This document shows, one piece after another, positions 13,343-24,853 of a DNA stretch of 64,000 nucleotides. Each line of letters starts with the position of its first letter. Positions within the stretch are counted from its first letter, which is position 1. Where the stretch lies: contig NW_025408676.1 of the NCBI RefSeq assembly GCF_020360975.1, positions 496,001-560,000 of the forward strand. Direction: 5' to 3'. Below the pieces are notes generated by a model that was not told the DNA's origin, did not search any database, and saw nothing but the letters and a program-made list of their open reading frames with translations. Made by a program: the position numbers and the translations under genes. This DNA is from Hirsutella rhossiliensis. Its lineage: Eukaryota; Ascomycota; Sordariomycetes; Hypocreales; Ophiocordycipitaceae.

Positions 13343-13528
13343 TATTATAAAGTAAGTAGAGGCGTATATATAGGTACCGTCTATAGGATAATATTAATAA
13401 GCTATATAAAGCTCTTTTATACGTAGCTAGCCCGCCCTTATATATATAGGATCCGGCCCTCTATATATAACTATATAGCTTAGGCTATAGCCTAAGCCTA
13501 TTACCTATAATAGTTAAAGACTCTTATA
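13343..13528 (-). repeat. Chromovirus copy 1, 5' LTR (186 bp)
   Basis: This is the high-coordinate partner of 6,548-6,733, followed directly by the duplicated target ATAAC at 13,529-13,533. Differences between the two LTRs look like scattered C-to-T and G-to-A changes. No obvious TGG-type tRNA primer site follows it on the minus strand. Confidence 0.93.
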
Positions 13529-13533
13529 ATAAC

Positions 13534-15300
13534 TACCGCTTTAGCCCTTATAGGGCCGACCTATTATAATAGTTTATATAAGGGTTTCGTCCTTTTAAGC
13601 GTAGTATTAAGTATTATTTAAAGTTATACTTCTTTAAAAGCTAGGTAAGGGTATAATATAAAGGCTTTTACCTTATATAGGCCTAAACTAAGGTCTAAGC
13701 TAAGTCTATATATAAGCGGCCTTTATACTTATATAAACTAAGCTTATACTTCTTTTTTTTCCTTTTTATAGATTATTAACCTTCTTTTAATAGACCGAAC
13801 CTAAGCCTATACCTTTACCTACTTTATAATAAAAACTAAGCTCTTTTAAGGGTCCTAAGGGCTTTTAAAGGATCCCTTATTAAGGCCCTAGAAGCTAAAG
13901 CGGCCCTACTACTACTAAAGGTACGATTTAAAAGGGTATACCTCTCTTACGCCCTTTAGACCTTATACTTCTTACTTAGTTACCTTATAAAGTAAGCTTA
14001 TAACCTAGCTATATAGGATAACCTCGCTAACTTAGGCTTTAACTTAGGAGCTTTAAGCTATATTAGGCCCTATATATAGCTCTTCCGCTTCCTTAAAAGT
14101 ATAGTAGCTATTATAGGACCTAATTATAACTTAGAAAGAAGGAAAGCTAGCTAAGAGCCCTTATAGGCCTTAGAGCTTAAGGCTTTTATTATAATAATAA
14201 AGGCCTTTAAGCCCTTAGCTAAGAAGTAGTACTAACGCCTCTTAGCTAGCTTAGCTAGCCTAGAAGGCTTTAAGCTATAGCTCTTAGTATTTTATACTAA
14301 TAGCTTTAAGGGGTGCTTTAAGGGGTCCCTTATAGAGACTAATACTTACTCCTTCTATAAAATAAGCCTAGAAAATAAGCTTATTAAAGCGTACTATAAG
14401 AACCTAGGGCCCTCGATCGAAGTAGCTAACGTAGAGCTATTCGCGATACTAAGGGTCTTAAAAGACTTAGCTAAGAGGCCTCGGCCCTTAAAGCTTAGCC
14501 CTCTTAACCCCCTTATAAAGGCCTATATCTTTATAGATAGCTAAGCCGCTATAAGGAAGGTTATAGGTTTCTTAGCCCTAGCTATATATATTAAAAGGCT
14601 CTTATTTAGCTTAAAAGCCTTTTAGAATATATAGCTATACTAGTGCCCTAGCTACCTAGGGATTTTTAGTAATAAGCTAGCTAACTAGCTAGCTAAGAAG
14701 GGCTTAAGGGCCCCTACCTAAGGGACCCCTTTAGTCTTTATTAGCTACTTATAAAGAAAGGTCTAGTAAGCTATTAAGGACTATTAAAGGGGCCTTTAGG
14801 CCGCTAAGGTAGCTAAAGGCCCTAGGGCTAAGGGCTTAGGTAAGCACTATATATTTATTTAAAAGACCCCCTACCTAGCCTTTAGCTTAGATAAGGACTT
14901 TATAGGAAGGCCTAGGCCGACCCTTTTAGCCTTTTACTAGCTCTTCTTTTAGGCTAGCTTTTATTTTCCTTCTTAAAAAGAACTAATAAGGTAGACCGAG
15001 ACAACTACCGCTATAGCTAAGGAAGGTATATAGCTAGGTACTTTATCCTAAGGTGCCCGAACTATAGGAGGGAAAGAGAGGTCCTTTACCGGACCTCTAT
15101 AAGATAGAAGGAGGCCCTTAGCCTACCTTTTCTCTATAGCTTTAAGAAAGGAAGGGAAGCCCTTTTAACCTTCTTAGCTAAAATAGAGATAGGAACGGAT
15201 AAGTAGCTTAAAAAGGAGTAACCTAGGGGCCCTAGGGCCCTTAGGGGGGGAAAACACCGCGCGGGAGGAACTAGACTAACCTTTCCTTTATCTTTGCCTT
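13534..15300 (+). mobile_element. 3' part of a Tad-like LINE with RNase H domain, RIP-degraded
   Basis: The plus-strand frame reads through the C-terminal half of a non-LTR retrotransposon ORF2. An RNase H domain is visible: VANVELFAIL near 14,420, AYIFIDS near 14,522 (the DS of the catalytic region), then CPSYLGIFSNKLA followed by LAKKGL near 14,645-14,700, the typical end of LINE RNase H. Downstream, RPRPTLLAFY near 14,910 resembles the tail that follows RNase H in ascomycete LINEs. The reverse transcriptase is not seen here. Several TAG codons interrupt the frame. The 3' end is only approximate; the change to island sequence happens at about 15,395. Confidence 0.75.
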
Positions 15301-15507
15301 TATAGCTACCCTTTCCCTAATTAGTTATAAGCCCCCGGGCTCTATAGCTAGCTAGGACTGCTAATAGGGGCCTAGGCCCCTATTAGCCTCGCTATGGCCC
15401 TAGAGGCTGCATGCGAGTAATGATATATAAAAAAAGCCTCTATAGGAATCACTGCCGTCTGTGGCTCAATAGTCTCAAGGCCAATCAACCACTTTGATAG
15501 ATCTTAA

Positions 15508-16182
15508 CTAAGCAGGCAAAGAACAGTTGGAAGGCTTCGGCGCATCCGCCTGGTCTTTTTGAAGCCGGTCCTTTTCCGTCAAGAACGTGGCGTGCAAATC
15601 GTCGTATAAACCCTTCACCCGTTTCATTTCCTCAGCCAGCCTGTCCCTCTCTCCTTCATCGGTTTCCTGTACCATGTCTGCAATGGACATCCCCTTGAAG
15701 AATTTGTTTTCCGCGTTGTATAGCTCGCGCTGCTGCACTTGCTCCTCGGTGTCGTTTCCTCTTACTCGAAACACCTCTTCCAGTATATTGATATCATCGG
15801 GAAACCCGAATAGATCCCGAGTCTCCTCGTACTTGAAGAGGTAGTAAAACTCGCCAAACCCAGCCCACGCAATCGCGCTTAGGCAAAGACTGCACGGCTC
15901 GTGCGTCGCGAGGAATATGGTGTCGTTGCGCGGGTCGGGACGACACGAAGGGTCGGGGAATGTACTGGTATAGAACTGCTGGATGCAGTTCAGCTCGCCA
16001 TGCAGCAGCGGCGAGACTCGCCCGTTGTTCGTGGCCACGGTCAGCACGCTGAGGTTGGAGCGTGATAGGATTGCGGCGCCGAAGAGAGGTGAGCCGGATG
16101 CGACGCCATGGCGGGTAACTGGAACAATGGAGTTTTCCACGACTCCCAGGAGAGACGAGAGCATCTTTGCAGAGGCTACCAT
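15508..16182 (-). CDS. Zinc-dependent cytidine/deoxycytidylate deaminase-family protein
   Basis: This single-exon 224-aa protein carries the zinc site of the CMP/dCMP deaminase family: HGE at residues 61-63 (zinc His and catalytic Glu) and EPCSLC at 95-100 (zinc Cys97 and Cys100). The family deaminates cytosine, guanine or related bases in nucleosides, nucleotides or tRNA; the substrate here cannot be told from sequence. An acidic helical region follows (about 120-205), ending in a Lys/Asp-rich tail, which is longer than in minimal deaminases. There is no signal peptide or membrane segment, so a cytosolic location is inferred. The start at 16,182 is followed by a second in-frame Met at residue 7. 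The stop lies only about 110 bases from the RIP-degraded block, yet the frame is intact with ordinary codon use. Confidence 0.82.
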   Translation of the reverse strand: MVASAKMLSSLLGVVENSIVPVTRHGVASGSPLFGAAILSRSNLSVLTVATNNGRVSPLLHGELNCIQQFYTSTFPDPSCRPDPRNDTIFLATHEPCSLCLSAIAWAGFGEFYYLFKYEETRDLFGFPDDINILEEVFRVRGNDTEEQVQQRELYNAENKFFKGMSIADMVQETDEGERDRLAEEMKRVKGLYDDLHATFLTEKDRLQKDQADAPKPSNCSLPA

Positions 16183-18298
16183 TGCGCAGGGCTAGCTTGT
16201 CTAGTCTTGTCACCGTATGGTGGACGAGGAGGTCAGAGATTGCGGGCAATAGCGAATGGCATGGGCCGTCAACTGCTGTATCCTCGGTCTAAGCGGCTGG
16301 GAGAGAGCAAGGAGCGTATTCGTAGACGTTGACTATCGCCGTGAATTGTGCTGAAAGATAGGTGCAAACTTGGTGCAAACCAGCTCCGGCCTCACCTGCA
16401 CGGTTCGCGTGGGGGCTATATATGGTATTATGCTTGTTTGCGGCCCTTGCCGGCCATTGTGCCCGCCATAGGCCAAAAGTAGTATTTCACTCAGTGGCAG
16501 CCACGAAAGATGATCGGCAACTCTAATCGGAAAGAGGCCACAGCCCTACTCCCTAGCTTGTGGATGTTAGACCTAGGTTCTCCTGCTCTTGCACGGCATG
16601 CATTAGGCGCCGAGTACCAAGGCCGCAGGTACTTGCAAAACACTATGAGCCTTGAGAGGTTCCATTCACGTTTCGGGCAAGGATGCAAAGCCACTTCGGC
16701 CTCTAATGCCGAAACCCTAATTGCTAGTTTCCGGGATCCTCGGATACTAAATGGCGTCCCAGTCCAGCTGCTGCGTATAAGTCTGTGCGAAGCGGAGCTC
16801 GTCGAGCAGCTTTCTCTGGCCCCAACTGACTCTGTCTATGTGAGTTACCGAGCGTGGCCGCACGACCATCATAAGTTATTTCTTGCTTGACACTAACGTC
16901 TGGGGAAATTCCCCGCAGTTTGACACTTTTTTTGGGGTAGTGCTTCCCTCGGGCACCCCAGTGGTTCGTAGGGCAGAAGTGTTAAGGATCGAGATACATC
17001 CTCGGCGGCGTCGGAACGGTCAAAGGGCCGCTGCTCTTGACATGATGGCCCTAGCCCTGACATTTCACTTGAAGCAAGATGCTTGCGGTCCCAATGCCCG
17101 GGTAGCTTCCTTAGCTTCCTGTCCTTGGACAATACTGACCCGAAGCTGGCTTGGAGTGATGACACAACTTGACTTGCGGTGCTGCCATGGTGAGGGGATG
17201 AGAAAGCCATCCAAGGCGACACAGTCGATGCAGCTCCGCACGCATGTAAGTGCGGCTGGGATGAACCAACCATCCGCCCAGTTCAACGCCCTTCGGGGGA
17301 CCTCATCCTGGGTGGCATATTCGAGAACTTTGGCCCCGGAATATGTAACAATTCGCCCGAAGCACTGAGACGCTTCGAGCATAGTCTGGAACACATCTTT
17401 GTCCTCTGCTGGTTCGGCGCCCCTCGCCCGTGCCCCAACGCGCCGGGTTTAGACCGATGTCACGACAGAAACACACTTAAAATACCTGATGATTATGCTC
17501 TTATTGGGGCACCCCTATTTTGCCTGGTGGAGCGGTGTTCTACCAATTTGATAAAACACTTAGTTGGTCGTGATTTTCAGCCTAGTTTTATGTCGTTTTT
17601 TATAGCTGTATATTTACCTCTGTTCTTGATATATCAAGTTGGGGAGATCTATATGGATTCCTTCATCAGGCAATGTTGCTAGGGAAATATTTACCTTCAC
17701 TCTCCGTTGTCATTCAAATTTCAAGCTGCTTCATATACAGACTGTATACTCTTTCCCATTCTAGAACTGTCTCTACTAGAGACTTCCCTACCTTTGGTGT
17801 ATTGCATGCAGAAGCTGTTAATTCTTCCGTGCTATACGAGAAGAGTTCATTGTGCCAGGCCGTCAACTCCGGCCGGGAATGGATGATCGGCTTGGTGACA
17901 TTCATATAGACCTCCGAGTTTAACGTCCCGCAAAAGGAGATGCGGATGGATCATCAGGTGACGGAATCCCCCCGAAAAGCGTTTGCGCCTGCATGCGTGG
18001 TCGAGCAGTTTCTCAATCTGGTTGTAGGCGCCCTGGGCTGTGCCCGCGGCCCTGCTCTGGTAGTGTGGGAACGTGCCGACTTAGTCCGGCCATAACATGG
18101 CCATGGGCCAGCTCACGATCAACTTCGTTAACAAGCCCTGCTACCAAGGAGACTGCCACTATCCCTAAGAGCTAAATGTCACAATGGACACTAGGACTGA
18201 AACTTTTACCTGTCTGCAATCTTTATCAGTCCAAACACTATTCGTGACGTTGATAACGACTACAGAGCAACGCCAGTTTTCTTTTGCAGGCTACTGAA
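16183..18298. other. Intergenic region without a supported gene
   Basis: Open frames of 100-160 codons occur on both strands between 16,490 and 17,395 and overlap one another; none shows a domain I recognise. A plus-strand frame at 16,510-16,890 ends with VYVSYRAWPHDHHKLFLA, faintly like the start of a HET (heterokaryon incompatibility) domain, but this is too weak to call. From 17,480 to 17,800 the sequence is more AT-rich, probably untranslated or promoter DNA. CA and TG are normal here, so this is not a RIP-degraded repeat. Confidence 0.5.
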
Positions 18299-19729
18299 TC
18301 ATTCTGAACTGGGGAGTTGAACCGGGTCCTGCATGTATTCCTTCAACTTGTCCCGCACCCATGGCTCAGGATTACCAATGCTCGACACGATGCCGGTTGT
18401 GGCGCCTCCGCCGAGCAGCATAGCAAAGATGCCGCGGAGAGGAAGATCTTTGTATGCCGGGTTCGAAAGATCAAACGGCTCGGCGCGCTTAAAGACCTCT
18501 TCCACACTATTGGTCGCTGGCATGAGAGCTCTGTCGAGCTTCAGGGCCAAGATTTTCGGGTTAATGTTGTGATAGTCCGACTTGACCCCAGCGTCACCCA
18601 GAATATAGCTGCCGCCCGTGCCCCAATGCTGCGATTCAAACTCGTCGTTGACATTGTCATTTGACAGCGGTATGTGGCTCGCTGGAATCTGCCACAGCAT
18701 GATGGGCGCTTCCAGTTGCTCGCCAAGGGCACCGCAGAAGTCAAAGAAGCGACGCCACTCCCGAGGGCCGTAGCAGTAGCCATTCATATAGCTGCGCATG
18801 GTCAAGTCATCGGCTTCGTACCGGTCAACGGCGAAAAAGTCTGGGCGGTCATCGCCGTCACACACCCCCAAGGACTTGATGTAGCTGCTTGTTTTTGAAG
18901 CCAACTCTCTGGGTTCATCATCGGTCGATTGAACCCAGCTCGAGCTGCCGCCGCCCCAGATACTAACCGACCAGCCGAAGCTGACTGTCGGCTCGACTGT
19001 ACGCACCAGCCAGTTCAGCGCGTGCACATAGCCTCGGAGAGTATCTGTGATGCTATCCGGCAGCGAAGCACTGATACGCCAGTGACGCAGTGCTTGGGTC
19101 AGCGGGTGGCGGACAGGCATCGTGTAGTCCGGCGCCAAGGCTTGCTGCTGGCAGCTGCCGAGGAAGTCCGGGTTGACGATGTATGCAGCCGGCATGGGAT
19201 GGTCCTCATCTGCCGCCTTGGTGGCCAGGTTGAGCGATAGGATGAGGTTCGCGAAGCTATGCGCCAGCCTGTCGGGATTTTGAAGCATTCCACCCACGTC
19301 ACCGAGGGTGAGGTTGCAAGTATAAGACACCATCACTGGCACAACAGGGTTGCCGCTGCCGAGTTCCTTCTCCACCGCCCGTGCGAGACCGATGGTTCGA
19401 GTGGTGGCTGGATCATCAGTCAGATATTGGCCGCCGTCGCCGGCACCGTCGATGCCAGCGTATCGAAAGACCGAAGAAGCGCGGGCAGACGCAAAGTCGG
19501 CCTGATTGCCCTCTGTCAGGTCCGTGAAGCCGCCAAAACTGAGGAAGCGCGGGAAGCCGCGAACATGGAGATTGACCTTTCCTGACATATCAAGTCTTGC
19601 TTGTGGGAATATATTGGGGTAATGCAAAAATGGATTGTCAACTGCAAACGTTGCCAAGAACAACAGCCACCAAGGCAGGCAATCATCGAGTGATGCAGTG
19701 CAGAGGACTGTAATTGTGCTGGCCCCCAT
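18299..19729 (-). CDS. Uncharacterised 476-aa protein, probable secreted or membrane-anchored enzyme
   Basis: This is an intact single-exon frame with no family I can name confidently. Residues about 19-30 (LPWWLLFLATFA) are hydrophobic and could be a signal peptide or anchor. The body is rich in Gly, Trp and aromatic residues: FLSFGGFTDL, YAGIDGAGDGG, VPVMVSYTCNL, ALNWLVRTVEP, FDFCGALGEQL, MLWQIPASHIP. Acidic-residue clusters next to aromatic strands recall TIM-barrel glycosidases, but that is only an impression. The annotated start is ATG at 19,729; Met48 (19,588), just before VNLHVRGFPRF, is an alternative start and would remove the hydrophobic segment. Codon use and composition match the island, and the complementary-strand frames over it are shadows. 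Confidence 0.75.
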   Translation of the reverse strand: MGASTITVLCTASLDDCLPWWLLFLATFAVDNPFLHYPNIFPQARLDMSGKVNLHVRGFPRFLSFGGFTDLTEGNQADFASARASSVFRYAGIDGAGDGGQYLTDDPATTRTIGLARAVEKELGSGNPVVPVMVSYTCNLTLGDVGGMLQNPDRLAHSFANLILSLNLATKAADEDHPMPAAYIVNPDFLGSCQQQALAPDYTMPVRHPLTQALRHWRISASLPDSITDTLRGYVHALNWLVRTVEPTVSFGWSVSIWGGGSSSWVQSTDDEPRELASKTSSYIKSLGVCDGDDRPDFFAVDRYEADDLTMRSYMNGYCYGPREWRRFFDFCGALGEQLEAPIMLWQIPASHIPLSNDNVNDEFESQHWGTGGSYILGDAGVKSDYHNINPKILALKLDRALMPATNSVEEVFKRAEPFDLSNPAYKDLPLRGIFAMLLGGGATTGIVSSIGNPEPWVRDKLKEYMQDPVQLPSSE

Positions 19730-21022
19730 CAGCGTGGCCGGCTAGAGTTGGCATAAGTATGTCGGGGGGTGTAGCGAGCTTCTGGAGATGGCTGTCTAGT
19801 CGATTATCCAGATTGGCGCTCAACGGAGCAGCTTCTGCAATTCATTATTGATGTACTGATGGGTTCCACGACTCACCCTTTGCCACGTAGCTATGGCCCC
19901 GTAGTCAACACAATGCTGCGGATGAAAAGCTGAGACATTCCACGCAACAGATCCAATGCCATTGGTCACACAGAAAACGATGGGTCGCGGCACGTCAATA
20001 GCAGAATGCACATTATGCTCCAGGATAGTCCCATATGTGCCTCGATGCGAAGTAGCTCACTTGGCAATAGCTGCAAGGCCATTCGCGGGTGCAGCAATGA
20101 ATACATGTAAATAGTGACGGGGACGCCAGTGGTTGAGTGGTCATTCGCTGGCCACCCGTCAGAGAGGCTTGGTCGACATCGAAACTCCTAGCCACCCTGA
20201 GCCTAAACAAACCCATCCCCGGAGCCCGACCTCGATCCCCTGTTAGTGAGTGCCGAGGACGGTTGACTCAGAGTCTCAGACGGGAGTGGCTGCATTGGGG
20301 TGATTGGCGAATGCCCCTTCACTTGCGTATTGCTGATTGTTGCGGATACGAGGCAATCCATGACGGAGTATAATGTAACTACCGGTCAAGTTCTTACTTC
20401 GACGGCGAGGCTGCCCTTTAAATGGTCGGACATTTTTGGCGTCTTCATTTTGCTGGGCCAAAGGGTGATTACAAGAGACGCGTTGGAGTATAGTTCGGCC
20501 TGTTCCAGCGCCCTTATCCCGGTTGGCTTCGCAAACAAAAGGAGCGACGATTTCATTCCAATTTGGGATCGAACTTGATCGTGACCAAAGTCACCAAGTG
20601 CCCACTCTCCCTCTCCAGAGCGTCAGGCGTGGCACAAGCGGTCGCGGAGCCGAGGGGCCTTGGGAAGCTTGAAGATGGTTCGGTGCCATGGGCGAGACCT
20701 CGATCACTTTTACAGTAGAAGTCGCGGAGCCAATATATTACGATGTAATATCCATGGATGATTGGAGCATACGGGCGGGGAAACGCCGCCTTTGCTGGCC
20801 CGACTGCACGCGTGTGCTGGCAGAATCAAGGTCTTGGCCAATCAGTCGGTTACCATGACGAGTTATGCATGCACATGGAGAATTCTGTTCAACCTCGTTC
20901 TTCATTGGTCGCTCGCCACCATGCCGGGTGCTCTCCTGCTTGTTCTGTACACTCCATCTTACGCAATGTTAGCTTTCTTCCATTTACTTACCGTAAACGT
21001 CAAGTCTGCGCAGACGCCAAGA
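19730..21022. other. Intergenic region between divergent genes
   Basis: This gap separates the minus-strand 476-aa gene from the plus-strand CCCH-RBR gene, so it should hold both promoters. Frames at 20,276-20,578 are short, overlap on both strands and have no recognisable domain. The open frame that runs into the RBR gene extends up to 20,762, but its upstream part does not look conserved. I see no RNA gene or repeat. Confidence 0.5.
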
Positions 21023-23482
21023 ATGACCATGTGTGCTTCGAAGCCGACCCTGCTGCCCCTTCGGCCCCGCCCGGCCCATGAAGCTCCAAAATCCAAGACG
21101 GACAACCGTTCAATGGTGCCCTGTAGGTTTTTCCTCTCTGGAAGTTGCCTAAAGGGACTGTCTTGTCCGTTCAGCCACGCAAAGAACTCGACTCCTCTAC
21201 TTCGTTCCGTTCCTCAGGATGTGAGTCAACGAAGTCTGTGCTCCGAAACGAGCCAGATCTAACATTCAATGTATATACGAAAGTTGGAGCAGGATGAAGG
21301 CAACACCGAGGATTTCAGTCGCACTATCGCCGGCGCATTTGTCAGATTCCAGGACGGAGGTCGCGTATCCAACGTCTCACTCCCCAGCGACTTCTCTGCT
21401 GTGCATCTCCGCGGCTTGCCCCAGGGCACCACTCCCCAAGCCGTCCAGTCCCTCTGCGCCGGGCATGGTTTTGAGATTCAGCAGAAGGACATATGGATCA
21501 TGCATCAGGATGGGCTGTTTGCTGCCAACGTGCGGGCAGAAGATCCAGCCTTCTCCAAGAAACTCTGCACTGTCATGCAAACGGGACTCATATGGGACAA
21601 GTCTCGGATCCAGGCAACTCCGGTCGCAGCCCGAATGCCAACTGGCCACGCCCTGGGGCGCGTGGATTGCAAGAAAGTCCATGTTTCGTGGCACAAGGCC
21701 GTCCGGACTATCTGGTTGAACTTCAGGAACGATGCCATCGCTGAACGAGTGAGACGGAAATTTGCAACAGGCGCATACACGGTTTTGGGCCAGAAAGTCC
21801 TGGCGGGTGCGCCGTCGCAGGCTTCGTCTTTGCCTTTTCGCTCACATCGCCCTGCGGATTGGACCGTGAGGTTGACGGATGTCCCGGCGTCTGCTGGCGA
21901 GTCAGAAATCTGCCGGGCAATCTCACTGCAAGCGGATAAACCGCATCGCATAAAACTGGAAACCCCAGGCTACTCCATTGACGATGAGCAAGCTGTAGCC
22001 ATGGTTCGATCGCTTCTGACCAGAATCGGTCCGGTTGAGTACTGGGAGGTGACGCCGGAGTCGACGGCCAAGCGCGCCAAGGCTACGGCACGCTTCTTCG
22101 ATGAAACGGATGCCAGAGATGCAGTCTCTCAGCTCAACGGGACCGAACTCCCGTTCCATAAACACGGGAAACTCACCGTCCAGATAGTCTTCTCCGCCAA
22201 GTTCAAGGCTAGGAGTGATATATACAACGCCGTCATGTGCCGGGTAAATGCCCATCTCGACGTGTGGAAGAAGAAACACGTTTGTTTCCGCTCGTACCCT
22301 AGTTCCAGGATGCTGAAGGTTGAGGGGGAATCGGACAAGGAAGTGGCCAGTGCCAAGGTCGTCATGGAGAGCATCCTTAGCGGTGTCGTTGCCAAGGACG
22401 GCCAACAAGGCCTCTGGGACTCGTCTCTCCAGCGAGACGGACACCTCTGGCGTTCGATAAAGCAGCAGCAGCAGGAGCAGAAGCTGGGAGTCGTCGTGGT
22501 CCGCGACAAGGCAAAACAGGAGCTACGCCTCTTTGGAACCGAGAACAAATGCAAGGAGGCTCAGAGGCAACTGGCCGACCTGTTGCACGTCGAGGCTTCT
22601 TCGGCTCATGTCATCGAGCTGGACACGCCCAAATTTCGCTGGGCTTGCCGTGGCGGATTGAAAGTGATCAATAGCCGACTCGGTGCCGAGAAAGCAGTTT
22701 TGGACGTCGTTGCATCTCCCAAGAAGATGGTCATCTCGGGCTCTTGCGCGGACTATGATGTCGCGCTGGCAGTCGTCAACGGCCAAGAGCTTGTCGAGCA
22801 GCCGAAATCCGAAACCCCCTCTGGCGCCGCCGTTGCAGAGGATTGCTCCGTGTGCTGGATGGAAGCGGAAGCCCCTGTTCGGACGGCGTGCCATCACGTG
22901 TACTGCCTAGATTGTTTCGAGAACAGCTGCACAGGAGTATCAGCCTCCGGGGCCGACTTCGCCGTTCTATGCCACGGCGGCCGGGGCAACTGCAACTGCG
23001 CGATCAGCCTCCAAGACCTGCGTGAACACCTGTCCTCAGCCGCCTTGGAAGACCTGCTGGAGAGATCTTTGGCGTCCTACGTCCGGCGCCTCCCGGACAA
23101 GCTCCGGTTCTGTTCCACTCCTAATTGCGATTATATCTATCGAGTCACTGGACTGCCGGAGACGCACACCTGCGCCAACTGCCTGCAGCGCACCTGCTCC
23201 GCGTGCCACGAGCCTCACGTGGACATAACTTGCGCCGAGTACAAAGATATCCGGTCCGGAGGTTATGCCGCCTTCGAGAAACTGAAGAAAGAAGTTGGGA
23301 TCAAGGACTGCCCGAAGTGCAAGACGCCAATCGAGAAGACGGCGGGGTGCAACCACATGACGTGCATGGCATGCAATGTCCACATATGCTGGGTATGCCT
23401 CATGACGTTCGACTCGGGCTCGCCCGTCTATGGCCACATGAACAAGATGCACGGGGGTCATGTCGACTGGGATGGAATGTAG
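21023..23482 (+). CDS. CCCH zinc-finger / RBR E3 ubiquitin-protein ligase (two exons)
   Basis: RBR ligases take ubiquitin from an E2 onto a cysteine in RING2 and pass it to a substrate. Exon 1 ends at 21,220 and encodes a CCCH finger (VPCRFFLSGSCLKGLSCPFSH, spacing C-x7-C-x5-C-x3-H). Exon 2 starts at 21,293 (or 21,284) and runs to 23,482. It contains an RRM-like segment (about 21,990-22,145), a Gln-rich patch near 22,462, RING1 from CSVC at 22,844, an IBR (CSTPNC, then CANC, CSAC), and RING2 with CPKC and TAGCNHMTC. By family analogy the catalytic cysteine is the TGC at 23,348. A consensus GTGAGT donor, CTAAC branch and in-phase acceptor join the exons. The start is uncertain: ATGs at 21,023, 21,029 and 21,113 are all in frame, and further upstream exons are possible. 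From 21,023 the product is about 795 aa. RNA binding through the CCCH and RRM-like parts is inferred. Confidence 0.85.
21221..21292 (+). other. Intron of the CCCH-RBR gene
   Basis: The donor GTGAGT is at 21,221, a CTAAC branch site at 21,259-21,263 and an acceptor CAG ending at 21,292; AAG ending at 21,283 is an in-frame alternative. Splicing is phase 0 and removes the stop codon at 21,260 that separates the two open frames. Length is 72 nt (or 63), normal for filamentous ascomycetes. Confidence 0.8.
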
Positions 23483-24853
23483 ACGACTGGGCGTTGAAGG
23501 TGGTGCGGGCCCGCAACGGAAACTCCAAATTGTATCTCGACGCCGAAGGATTCTGTATTTGTAGGACCGGACCGGCCATGGTTAGTCCATCAGCACTTGA
23601 ACCGCAAGAGCTTTCTGGGTGGCCATCACTCTGCGTAGATGCCCTATCCCGCCGTCCGTTGACGAGCAGTATAATTAATTGCTAGCGGCGCGCTAACACG
23701 ATAGACGACTATGGTGCGAGCGACTTGACTCTTCTCTTATGACAAAGGACGTGCAGAACTTGAGAGGTTGACAAGGGCTTGTCTCGCTGTTGACGAATGT
23801 GCTGGTTATTAGCAACGTGCTGATACGACTGCAAACTAGGTTGGTAATAATCGAAAATTCTGACTGCCGCTTGGAAAAGTTGCAAGTTACCGCTCCATGA
23901 TTGATGAATAGGCTATATGTTGGCGGGTTTCTGTCTTTGAAATATTGGATGTATCATGTTGTTGCAACAGCGTCAAACTCTTTCTTGCGGGACATAAATA
24001 AGGGATTCCAAGCGCCAAACCTCTGTCGCGCTGTCCGCGGCGTGCTCGGTTACCTCGTCCGAGCATAAACTCTCCTTTCAACTTGGCTGTCAGCGTTATT
24101 TTCAACATGCCACCCCCTTTTTTTTCCACAGTTGGCGGCTGTCGGCTTCAACCCTGTTTCATCTGAGCTTCGTGGCCCCGTCAACTGTCGGAGCTGACGG
24201 TCAGGTCGACTGGACGAAGAAGCTGTTCTTCGTCTTCAGGGACCTGGCGCAAGGTGTTGGCCACGCAATGCGCAAGACGTCTCCGGCCGCCCTTCTTCTA
24301 TCATCACCATCACAAATGATGGTGGCTGAGCCTCTGGAGAGCGGCCAGTCTATGCCGTGCTTAGGTTGAGGACTGTGCTCCTTGCGTACAGAAGAAATGT
24401 CTAAGCAAGCATATGGTGCGCCGAGGGGCAACGTCTACTCGGCGGGGTTGAATGGCAAAGTGGTCGGGGTGGATGATACTGCATGCAGCTCGAGAAGCAT
24501 CAGAGTGTGAAGAGTTGTTCTTGTTGTAGGATCGAGTCGATAAGTCGCCATACGGATAGAGTAGAGGCCTCGTCACTGACTGCGGGCACCATCACCGAGA
24601 CGGGAGAAAGCGCCATTCTGGCGCCACGGAGCCTGTTGAGGCTGTCCATTACAATCGAGCAGACTGCGTGGCGTCATCTAGAAACTTCAATCCTTCTACG
24701 CTATGCTGCATAACTGGCTTGGTAGTCGTACCCCTGCCCGACTCACGACTTGGATATCAACACTTGACATCCCGTGGGACACAGGCAAAATCAAAAACAA
24801 GTGTCAAAAAAAAACGCCAACATGAAGACGTTGGACAAAGAAACGCCTGGCGC
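23483..24853. other. Convergent intergenic region
   Basis: This lies between the 3' ends of the plus-strand RBR gene and the minus-strand 575-aa gene, so it should contain both 3' untranslated regions. Open frames of 60-95 codons exist on both strands, but none has a recognisable domain or a convincing start. A run of T at 24,117-24,126 and a run of A near 24,807 are the only low-complexity features. CA/TG content is normal. Confidence 0.5.

Larger units (their letters stand above)
6548..13528 (-). mobile_element. Complete Ty3/gypsy chromovirus, copy 1 (6,981 bp), RIP-degraded
   Basis: This is a full-length LTR retrotransposon read on the minus strand, bounded by two 186-bp direct repeats and a perfect 5-bp target duplication, ATAAC at 6,543-6,547 and 13,529-13,533. 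The second copy at 50,182-57,157 aligns with it along its whole length. Minus-strand order is 5' LTR, gag-like region, protease, reverse transcriptase (IYINNILIY near 10,906-10,932), RNase H (near 10,145-10,330), integrase, C-terminal chromodomain (about 8,410-8,576), then an extra Ala-rich frame, a polypurine tract and the 3' LTR. In-frame TAG/TAA stops are frequent, so it cannot encode proteins. It is more heavily mutated than copy 2. Confidence 0.93.

Noticed and set aside
16510..16890. 126-codon plus-strand frame, faint HET-domain resemblance
   Set aside because: Only one short motif looks similar. It overlaps open frames on the other strand, so it is not called as a gene.
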